A stretch of DNA of 64,000 nt from Chondrosia reniformis (lineage: Eukaryota > Porifera > Demospongiae > Chondrillida > Chondrillidae): assembly GCA_947172415.1 (NCBI GenBank), contig OX359189.1, positions 4,974,501 through 5,038,500 on the forward strand. The letters run 5' to 3'. A model generated the notes under the pieces. The model did no database searches. It was not told where the DNA came from and was given only the letters and a program-made list of their open reading frames with translations. Below, one piece after another: positions 55,688-64,000 of the stretch. Made by a program: the position numbers and the translations under genes. The number at the start of each line of letters is the position of its first letter. The first letter of the stretch is position 1.

Positions 55688-58497
55688 TCAACAGGTGGAC
55701 CCAAGGGAGCCCAACACTGAGATTGCATACCCAGTCTGGTTGGCTACAGAGAGCCTTTGCAATAGAAATGCAAGAGACTGAGGCTCTCCTGTGGTCGTCT
55801 TCAAATGATGGCCAAGAACCCTCAGGAAAGACATGGCGCTGAGGCCAACTGAGCCTGAGGTCTCAATCGCAATGCGCTGGAAGGAGTAGGCATGGTCAAG
55901 GCTGGAGTACTTGCCGGCCTTTTCTCCTTCAGCATGTGCTACAGCCATGGATACGCTGTTCAATGCATTGTGTCGAATAAGGTGGCCCTGACTGTATCTG
56001 CATGATAAACCGTGATGGCCAAGCTGGTCAACCTCCTTGCCACAAAACCCGCGGTTGTGAGGATGACAGATGGCAGCCCCCACCCGTAGGCCCACAGGTA
56101 TGTGAATAGTTTCGTTGGATATTCGCAGACCATGGGAGGAGACTGGAGGGGCATTAAGCCAAGCTCCAGAATGCTTTGAGGCAGCTGCAAGAAGACGGGC
56201 CCTAGATATGTCGTTGGACAGGAGGGATAGGTAAAGCTGTTCAACGCTGGGTTGGTCCCATGACTTCTGACGGCCACGTAAACTGCAAGGGGGCAGGGGT
56301 GTGTCTTCCGGTAGGCCACGTTTCCAAGTAGATAGAGCGGTCTCTTTATCGGTGTAGGGTGAAGATGGTAGGTGTTGTGGAAGAAGTTTCTGGACCAGGG
56401 TGGATGCTCCATCAGCAGAGGCCAAAAAAGCAGAGGGTGCAAGATGCGAGGCGTTCCTAAGCCCTAGACCGCCAGATGAGGCTGGAAGTGATGCCTGTAA
56501 CCTGGATGGATCTCCCAGTCTCAAATCAATGTTTGTGATTCTGACCCAAACAGACAAGAGTAGCTCATCCCAGGATACCAAAAGAGGTGAAGAAAAAACT
56601 GGTGATGTCCTGAGTATGTGGAGAGTTTCGGGATTGCAAGTGAGTGACGTAGGATGGTAATGGTGTCTTGGGTTTCTAGATGGCAAAGACGTTCTCCAAC
56701 CAACCTCAACTGATTGATTTGACTGTGGAGGCAATCAATTATGGAATTGGGACCTGGGGGGGAGCCCAACAGGGTTGCATCTTTGAGATCCACAAAAACT
56801 AGGTCTTGAAAGGTAGGGAACATAGTTCCCAGTTTTGACTGATCATGTGAGATGAGTTCAGACTTTGACATGTTGAGTGTCAGACCCAACGCCTGACCTT
56901 CCTCATTAATCCTCTTCAAGTCAGCTGTCAAATCATCGAGGTCGCCGCCCATGGTGCCATCATCTAGGAAGAAGATCTTAAACTCCTACACCAGGCTGGA
57001 TATAAGCTCACGGATGGTGAGATAAACAGCAAAGGTCCTGGTGGGTCCCCTGTTGGATACCCTCTGATGATGAAATTTCGACCTCATTCCATAACAAGAT
57101 TGACGGGGTAGAGTAGGCCGAATGCACAAATGGCAACAATTCCGGGATGTATGCTTCAACAGCTTCTAGCATCTTGTCGCATCTAATGCTGTTGAAAGCA
57201 TTTCCTAAAATCCACTTTGAGGAGAGCCTTGTTGTTAGGCATTTGCGATAGATAGATGCGGGCAGCATGGACGGCTGCATCAGCTCCTCCTGGGACACCA
57301 AAACCAAATTGATGTGGGTGCAGCAATGCTGGGGTGGACTCCAAAGCATGAAGGCAAGTGCATTTTGCAGCAAGCCTTCTAAGGGTGCAGCCAACGGCAA
57401 TGGGGTGAATTCCACCGCTTTTTTTGTCAGGGCAGTGAGATTAGCACCGTAGAAGAGTGGACGTATAGGTGGTGGAGTCCTGCCCTCCAGGATCAAAGAT
57501 AGAAGCCCACCTAAGGATGCCAATAGGGAAACACCTCCATCACCAACGGAATTGCCTGTCAGGTCCTTCAAATGCTGAGGGAGGAGGCCATCCGGACCAC
57601 CTCCTGAGCCATTTTGGAATGATGTGATTGCCTTCAAAATTACCTGTGTGTTGATTGGGAATTACAAAGTGGCATTGCAGCTCAGGTCAGATATCTGAGA
57701 GCCAGGATGAGCAAGGGGGTGTTTATCCTTAAGGGCCTCCAGTGTTTCTCCGTTGTGCTCGGCAGTTACATCTTCACTGCAGGCTAACCTTACAGCTCCC
57801 CTGTAGTTGCCCTCTTCCAGCTTACCTGAAACTCTGGCAGCAAGCAAGTCAATGGGTGCTTTGTTGCTAGCTTTGGGTCTACCTGGGCGTCGACTGAGCT
57901 GAGGGTTTTGAGCCTCGTTTTGAATGCTGTGTGACTCCTGGAGAACTTGGTTGTTTACCAAGGATGCCAGGTTCCAGCGCTTTCCGCCTCTAGGTGGAGT
58001 AAATAGGCACTTCGTTGGGAACTGCAGAAGTGCTAACCACGCGGGAATGTCGTTGCGGGTGACCACTTGTTCGACAAGGGTTGCAAGTCTCCTAGCGACA
58101 GATATTCTGGACTTAAGTGGAATTCTTTTCAACACTTTCTTCGGCTGGCTCAAGAAACTAACAGATGGTCCAAGTCGGAGGCCTGATCACTGTCGAATAA
58201 TGGCTTGCTAGCAGCTAAATCGGCCGTGACAACAGCCAGATTGCTGTGAAGGTGCTCCGAGTTCGCACATCGGCTGGGGCTTGCCAAAAAAGGCCAACAA
58301 TCCACACAAGGCAGACCCTTTTTCACGCATTGGTATCTAACATATTTTCCGGTCTTCATGCAGGGGCAGCAGCGCGATGTGGAGCGCTATTGAGATTGCC
58401 AGGTCTGTGGGGCCGCCATCTTATTATTATTATTATTATTAGAATGACACGTGTATGTACTTTTTAGAAAAAAACACAAGGCCAAGATGGGGCCCAT
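55688..58497 (-). pseudogene. RLE-type non-LTR retrotransposon, copy 2 (broken)
   Basis: Mirror of 8341-11224, about 94% identical where compared. From about 58420 it has the same Cys cluster (CCPCMKTGKYVRYQCVKKG, one Cys changed to Tyr), then KASNKAPIDLLAARVSGKLE, which the left copy lacks. Next are RT motifs (GGGPDGLLPQHLKDL, LRLVGERLCHLE and others in shifted frames) and an open 348-residue end (56734-55688). In that end the finger (GFCGKEVDQLGHHGLSC) has lost the first Cys, and the endonuclease core KRPDG...WDAT is deleted: LIRHNALNS joins directly to VAHAEGEKAGK. A true C-terminus (VLGSLGSTC) is present, unlike in the left copy. Confidence 0.85.
58419..58440. repeat. (ATT)n microsatellite in the retrotransposon leader
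   Basis: Shorter counterpart of the (AAT)n at 8398-8434, in the same position before the first Met codon. Confidence 0.85.
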
Positions 58498-58925
58498 TAG
58501 TCATTGTATTATAATGCATGTTTGCTTAGTATCTAATATTATAAATCAGCTGCTATAAATATATACAGTGCAAGTTACAATAAACTAAGGTAATCTATAT
58601 AAATAAATAATATAAATAATGTAATTAAATAATTCATATGGCTCCAAGAAAGAATCTAGAAACAAAATGGGCATATCATCATAAAGTATAGGGTATAAAA
58701 GTCGTTTTAAAATTAGGGATTTCTTATTTAGGCCTCCGTTTGTTAGAAAACAGAGGACAAAGTCTGCATATAAAAGGCCATAGGACTATAGAAAACCTAT
58801 GGAAAATTTATATTCAAACCATGTGTTATATTAAAAAAAAATTTCAATTTGCAGATAACTGTGAAACGAACATCTATCATGGTACATGTGCATAGCAAAC
58901 ATCTGGCCAAGTTTTGCTTAATTAA
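58498..58925 (-). repeat. right-arm repeat-family copy (mirror of 7925-8340)
   Basis: Begins after the boundary motif ACAGTGCAAGTTAC (58565-58578) and contains the CATAGGTTTTCTATAG block in reverse. Confidence 0.8.
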
Positions 58926-59629
58926 ATGAGCAAAATAATGAAGATAAGAAGGAAGAATTCAAGGTTACGATTGCGTAATCTGATGATGTATTATGATGTT
59001 TCCCTAGTGCTTCACCAACACCCTCGTATGCCGTTCCGTACACATTTAGTGAATCAGGTGACATTTCGAAAACGACACCACCTCGTTGGTAAAGAAGATC
59101 ATCCCTTTTGTGAACGGCTAGACAAGTCGACGCTCTCCTACGATAAGGAGCTACCGAATAAGCGAGTTGTAGCGAAGGTTAGATAAAGCGTTTTTGTATA
59201 CGTTCCCGTCAAATTTGAGACAGAGTTGTTTCTGTATTGATGCAAAAGACTGAATTCGTTTGGTCGACCGTATTACTTTGGTAATTTAAGCTCTGTCTTC
59301 TCTTCTTACGTTTTTGTTAATAATTTTTTACTTAGTTATGTATATCATTATGAGAATAAAGCCTTGTCTAGTGTCAGCAACATGAATTAACTAATTTCCT
59401 ATTTATACTGACTCTTATTGCTGATGAAGACCTCTGGGTCTAAACATCCAGAATTAGTAAATGCAAGTTACTGATGTTCAACAAGGCTTTATTCTTATCC
59501 ATGTGTGTATGTTTTCCATGTGTACATACAGTAGAATCTCATAACGAAATTGCTCATAGCGAATGTCTATAAGTGTAGTAAAATACTTTGCTAGCTAATT
59601 ACACTCAAGTACACTACACAGTGCAAGTT
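58926..59629 (+). repeat. repeat-family body with short ORF and PLE-type pLTR
   Basis: Near-identical to 61440-62160. Contains the recurrent ORF (58926-59186: HQHPRMPFRTHLVNQVTF, RKRHHLVGKEDHPF..., LPNKRVVAKVR). A terminal-repeat unit follows (about 59350-59515) in which GCTGATGAAGACC...GGTC lies between inverted arms ATAAAGCCTTGT / ACAAGGCTTTAT. It ends at ACACAGTGCAAGTTA (59616-59630). Confidence 0.8.
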
Positions 59630-59864
59630 AGATGATGCATCTGCATGCCATTATCAGCAAAAATTCCAGTTTCATGCAGGGGGTCTCAGCCAATAATCAC
59701 CACAGATTTGAGTTGCCTTGAGTGTGAGCTAGGAGTACCGTTGGTTGCTTACATGCATTCACATAAAGAACAGGGTTAGACTTGATTTAGTAACTTGCAC
59801 ACAGGGACATAAAGGCTGAGGCCTTTAATTTATTTCACGAACAATGTCCCTGTCCAATGAAGCA
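59630..59864. repeat. partial copy of the 49-bp-TIR MITE interior
   Basis: GATGATGCATCTGCATGCCAT...GGGGGTCTCAGC and ACAGGGACATAAAGGC match the interior of 36658-37105, diverged, without the terminal repeats. Confidence 0.7.
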
Positions 59865-60255
59865 ATACATGTTAAATAAAAACATTCAAAAATTAAGTTA
59901 AAAGTAGGGATGACACTATAACAGTGATTGGAATATCTAGAAAAAGTAACAAACAGGAAAGTGATCATAATATGGTAAGGCTAACATTGCAGAAGTGGCA
60001 AACTGATACTTAACTAAACACATCGCTTCTATGTTTGGGCGCATCAATCCCTACTTCTAGTGTATCCATGATGCGCCCAAATGTAGAAGTGATGTGTTTA
60101 GTTAAGTTTCAGTTTGCCACTTCTGCAATGTTAGCCTTACCATATTATGATCACTTTCTTATTTCGTTACTTTTTCTAGATATATATTCCTATCACTGTT
60201 ATAGTGCCATCCCTACTTTTAACTTAATTTTTGAATATTTCTTTTTAACTTGTAT
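59865..60255. repeat. foldback element, second copy
   Basis: Same palindromic structure as 5866-6252, in the mirrored arm, with several substitutions and small indels. Confidence 0.85.
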
Positions 60256-60716
60256 ATATATATATGGTTTGCTTTAGTTAATTAGTAGCAACAGCAACCA
60301 AAACAGAATTGCTTTGGTACAAAAATTTTAATTTGGGACCAAACAATAGTATATTAATACCTGTATCCTGGATTAAAGCAAGGGTGTCATCTGTTACAGC
60401 TGTTGTCAAATTTGACAGGTTGCAAGAGTAAGTCTTTGTTATTGGTCCCTTGCCATTGCAGAAAAAACCTGAAACTTGGTGTTTGTTTAATAATGTAAGA
60501 ATCTCATTGTATATACATAGATGCATGGCCACATTATTCAATGAAACCTTTTTGTTATTGAGCTATTTTGACAAGGCATGTATTTTACATATTATGAATC
60601 ATGAATGTGTAGGAAAAATTCTTTTCTATTAATTGTAAGCTATGATGAATGAATGTCATGGCTGAAGTCAATTTGCAATTGGTCATGATCAATTCCTTAC
60701 TGAGTTCTAGATATAT
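60256..60716. repeat. right-arm segment (mirror of 5461-5865)
   Basis: Reverse complement of the left-arm segment; no recognised coding content. Confidence 0.75.
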
Positions 60717-61439
60717 ACAGTACAAGTTACAATATACTAAGGTAATCTAATATAAATAAATAATGTAATATAATTAAATAATTTATATGGCTCCAAGAAA
60801 GGACCTAGAAACAGAATGGTTATATTATCATAAAGTTTAGGGTATAAAACTCATTTTAAATTTAGGGATTTTTAGGGGCTGCCACAGGCAGACCCTATAT
60901 TGTTTTCATAACACGATTTATGTATGGCTTCATGTTACGGATATATATATATAATACGAGTTCATACGTAACTATTATAACACATTTTATACGTCGATAT
61001 ATGTATAATACGAGTTCATATGCAACTATTGTAACAGTTAATTTATACGTCAATACATCATTTTTGCAAATGGCGGCGTTCAGGAAGCTTTAGTTAACGA
61101 AGCTTTTCTGTCGCTATTTATAATTTTCAGGACACTTAAGCATTCTCAATCGTTAGGATTAAGAATAATATATTAAAGCCCTATGATGCGGCCAAGTAGT
61201 TCGAGTAAATTTGGGGGGCGGAAGCCCCATGAGTTTTTAAACTTGAACTACTTGTTTATTTAGGCCTCCGTTTGTTAGAATACGGAGGACAAAGTCTGCA
61301 TATAAAAGGCCATAGGACTATAGAAAACCTATTGGAAATTTTTATTGAAACCATGTGTTATATTGATAAAAAATTTCAATTTGTCAGATAACTGTGAAAC
61401 GAACATATATCATGGTATATCTGTATGACCAATGTTTGG
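60717..61439 (-). repeat. repeat-family copy interrupted by a palindrome-ended element
   Basis: Opens with ACAGTACAAGTTAC (60717-60730), is split by the element at 60872-61257, and resumes at TTAGGCCTCCGTTTG. The uninterrupted sequence is seen at 58718-58740. Confidence 0.8.
60872..61257 (+). mobile_element. palindrome-ended non-autonomous element, copy 3
   Basis: AGGGGCTGCCACAGGCAGAC start, TATTGTTTTCATAAC, and GGAAGCCCC...TTTTTAAACTTGAACTACTTGTT end. Its interior is close to copy 1 (shared CAGGAAGCTTTAGTTAACGA). It is inserted within a T-rich stretch of the repeat family. Confidence 0.85.
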
Positions 61440-62224
61440 CGAAGTTTTGGTTAATTAAATGAGCAAAATAATCGAGATACAATGAAGAATTCAAGGTTAC
61501 GATTGCACAATCTGGTGATGTATTGTGATGTTTCCCTAGTGCTTCACCAACACCCTCGTATGCCGTTCCGTACACATTTAGTGAATCAGGTGACATTTCG
61601 AAAACGACACCACCTCGTTGGTAAAGAAGATCATCCCTTTTGTGAACGGCTAGACAAGTCGACGCTCTCCTACGATAAGGAGCTACCGAATAAGCGAGTT
61701 GTAGCGAAGGTTAGATAAAGCGTTTTTGTATACGTTCCCGTCAAATTTGAGACAGAGTTGTTTCTGTATTGATGCAAAAGACTGAATTCGTTTAGTCGAC
61801 CGTATTACTTTGGTAATTTAAGCTCTGTCTTCTCTTCTTACGTTTTTGTTAATAATTTTTTACTTAGTTATGTATATCATTATGAGAATAAAGCCTTGTC
61901 TAGTGTCAGCAACATGAATTAACTAATTTCCTATTTATACTGACTCTTATTGCTGATGAAGACCTCTGGGTCTAAACATCCAGAATTAGTAAATGCAAGT
62001 TACTGATGTTCAACAAGGCTTTATTCTTATCCATGTGTGTATGTTTTCCATGTGTACATACAGTAGAATCTCATAACGAAATTGCTCATAGCGAATGTCT
62101 ATAAGTGTAGTAAAATACTTTGCTAGCTAATTACACTCAAGTACACTACACAGTGCAAGTTACTGGCAAATAAATAAAATATTAAAATTACAATCAAGTA
62201 CTACACAGTACCAGTTACAAATTT
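61440..62224 (+). repeat. repeat-family body with short ORF and pLTR, second right copy
   Basis: Near-identical to 58926-59629, including the frame 61482-61718. Ends with two versions of the boundary motif (62148-62163, 62203-62218). Confidence 0.8.
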
Positions 62225-62400
62225 AAAGAGATCCAAATGACCCCTATTCAGTATTTTAAATTGTATGTATGGTTGCAGACTTTGAAATTCTCAACTACTG
62301 CAAAGAGAAAAGTAGTTGATACAGATCATCCAATTGCAAGGTAGAACACATGGCCTACCAATTACCTTTTCACAGTTTGGTATAGACTGAAGATGATGCA
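62225..62400. repeat. 5' part of the 49-bp-TIR MITE, interrupted by a PLE
   Basis: AGATCCAAATGACCCCTA...CAATTGCAAGGTAGAACAC matches 36658-36860. It is cut at GATGATGCAG, where PLE coding sequence begins. Confidence 0.75.
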
Positions 62401-62950
62401 GGTTTACCAGACCGAAGGATCCTGTACCCCAGGAGGCACGCAGTGGGATAATGTACAGAATCCCATGCAAGGACTGCAATAGCTCCTATGTTCGACAGTC
62501 CAAGAGGTCCTTGGCCACACGACTGACGGAGTACCAGCGAGCAGTGTTCACAGGTACCTCAAACTTGTCAGCATTAGCCGAGCACACCATGAACACTGGT
62601 CATGAGGTGGATTGGCCAAATGCCATTGTTTTGGACTCTTGTCAGGTTTTTTACCAAATATCGTACCTGGAGTCTTGGTACATCCACAAGGAGAGAGCCC
62701 CCCTCAAAAGGGAACGTGGTCCACTTCCATCTGTGTACCTGGCCTTGCAACATAGCCAGTAATTACTTATACTGCTTAGTATTTAACCACACACAGGTAA
62801 TTGTTTTAATTGTTTTGATCCGGTTTGAACTGGTTAACGCTTAAATTTGCTAGCTAATATTGTCACAACATCACTGTTTTTTCATTCCCTGATGATGGTC
62901 CCTCTGTAGGTTTCAAAACGATGGAATTTTTAATTTTTGATAAATTGTTC
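62401..62950 (+). pseudogene. Penelope-like element 3' end with GIY-YIG domain
   Basis: 5'-truncated. The frame enters at FTRPKDPVPQEARSGIMYRI and continues PCKDCNSSYVRQSKRSLATR, SALAEHTMNTGHEVDWPNA and YLESWYIHKERAPLKRERGP, ending at 62762. It is a GIY-YIG nuclease with the second Tyr-x-Gly replaced (SYVRQ for YIG-x-T), so probably inactive. Downstream at about 62890-62932, CCTGATGATGGTCCC...AAAACG is a decayed hammerhead-like motif of its terminal repeat. A third PLE lineage in the window. Confidence 0.82.
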
Positions 62951-63410
62951 AGGCTAGAGACGAATGACTAGCTACACTATATACATATATACAGTGCAAG
63001 TTACAATACACTATATACAGTGCAAGTTAATATATATATATACTTGTACTGTATATATATTATGAATATCTGTGATTTTGAAACTTACAATGTATCAATA
63101 TACGAACAGAATATATTCCTAAATTTGGTGTTTATTTGTGTATACACATTTTGTGATAAACTTATTGTACACATGCATGGTAGTACAAATAAATTGCTAT
63201 TCTGCCAATATATATATATTTATTTAAGTTTTTATTTATTTATTTATATTAGATTACCTTAGTATATTGTAACTTGCACTGTATATATATAATTTGTAAC
63301 TTGCACTGTGTAGTACTTGATTGTAAGTAAACATGTATAAAACATAAGCAGCATCATTATATACAGTGGAAGTTACAATATACCATATACAGTGCAAGTT
63401 ACAATATAGA
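62951..63410. repeat. cluster of boundary motifs
   Basis: At least seven copies of ACAGTGCAAGTTAC or its complement (62991, 63016, 63042, 63269, 63296, 63363, 63390) separated by AT-rich sequence. It looks like repeated nested insertion of, or recombination between, elements with this end. Confidence 0.7.
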
Positions 63411-64000
63411 TGTTAACAGAAAACATAAGAAGAGAAGACGGAGCTTAAAGTACCAAAGTTTTACTACAGCCGTCTAAACAAATTTCTTTTACATCAATAT
63501 AGCAACAATTCTGGCTCAAACTGAACGTGAACGTATAGAAATACGCTTTATCTAACCTTTACTAAAACTCACTTATTTGGTAGCTTCTTCTCATATTCTC
63601 ATAGCAGAACGTCGACTTGTCATAGCCGTTCACGAAAGGATGATCTTCGTTTGCAATGAGGCGGTGACATTTTTGCAATGTCAAACAATTCCTAAAATGT
63701 GTATGCAGCGACATACGAGTGTTAGTGACGCAACAGAAAATATCACTATACATCACCAGATTGCACAATCATAACCTTGAATTCTTCCTTATATCTTGAT
63801 TATTTTGCTCATTTAATTAAGCAAAACTTCGCCAGACGTTTGTAAAACACATGTACCATGATATATGTGGGTTTCAGTTATCTGACAAATTGAATTTTTT
63901 ATCAATATTACACATTGTTGTAATATAAATTTCCCATAGGTTTTCTATGCAGACTTCGTCCTCTGTTTTCTAACAGACGGAGGCCAAAGTAAAAATCCCT
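63411..64000 (-). repeat. repeat-family copy, truncated by the window edge
   Basis: Same orientation as 37600-38167; carries a decayed version of the recurrent ORF (63768-63562, minus) and the ATCTGACAAATTG / CATAGGTTTTCTATG blocks, running off at 64000. Confidence 0.8.

Noticed and set aside
5068-61415. Palindrome as a pure assembly fold-back artefact
   Set aside because: Arms differ by several percent and by clean, target-site-marked insertions in one arm only. A misassembled haplotype inversion still cannot be excluded without long reads.
1-64000. tRNA genes, tRNA-derived SINEs, rRNA or snRNA genes
   Set aside because: No box A/box B pair or clear RNA-gene core was found by eye on either strand; a covariance-model scan would be needed to exclude degenerate copies.

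Overview
This is AT-rich eukaryotic DNA, almost entirely built from transposable elements and their remains. It holds no operons and no bacterial genes. The mix is EN+ Penelope-like retroelements (PLEs), non-LTR elements with a restriction-like endonuclease (RLE), Helitron, P, Merlin, Tc1, pogo/Tigger and piggyBac relatives, and DUF3987-like coding debris. This fits an early-branching marine invertebrate, and a demosponge is my best guess. The host assignment is inference from the element mix, not from a host gene.

The dominant large-scale feature is a degenerate inverted duplication. Blocks along about 5.07-32.57 kb recur, in mirrored order and reverse orientation, along about 61.4-44.74 kb. 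They surround a 12 kb centre (32.57-44.74 kb). Where I compared them by eye the arms are roughly 90-95% identical. Each arm carries insertions and deletions the other lacks, so one arm often shows the empty site for an element in the other. That dates a P-like transposon (45611-49321), a 775-bp TA-flanked MITE (27261-28035) and a palindrome-ended element (52889-53147) as later than the duplication.

Left to right. 0-5 kb: piggyBac-like N-terminus at the edge, an unknown 104-aa ORF, and an uninterrupted 799-aa PLE protein (2423-4822) with a hammerhead-like motif in its 3' repeat. 5-13 kb: left arm with a long foldback and two nested RLE retrotransposon remnants. 13-24.8 kb: region absent from the right arm, with a minisatellite, a palindrome-ended element, hairpin-ended elements, a RecQ-like helicase scrap, a second PLE between inverted terminal repeats, TTAA- and TA-flanked MITEs and a LINE tail. 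25-32.6 kb: left arm with a broken Helitron, a Tc1 pseudogene and a pogo-like fragment. Centre: one plausible spliced exon, a transposase fragment, a TIR element whose interior is flipped between its two copies, a duplicated repeat of which one copy holds an intact spliced Merlin transposon (39041-41829), and a DUF3987-like pseudogene. 44.7-61.4 kb: right arm with the P-like element, the other Helitron half, and both RLE retrotransposons. 61.4-64 kb: more repeat copies and a GIY-YIG tail of a third PLE.

The intact or nearly intact coding units are the PLE (799 aa), the Merlin transposase (about 297 aa from three exons) and the two convergent genes of the P-like element. The P-like genes are broken only by single-base shifts. 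The P-like element pairs a transposase without a visible THAP finger with an unexplained conserved-looking partner ORF, and is the best candidate for a little-described system. A 14-bp motif (ACAGTGCAAGTTAC and its complement) occurs more than 20 times and often sits at repeat boundaries, including the inner edges of the large inverted duplication.
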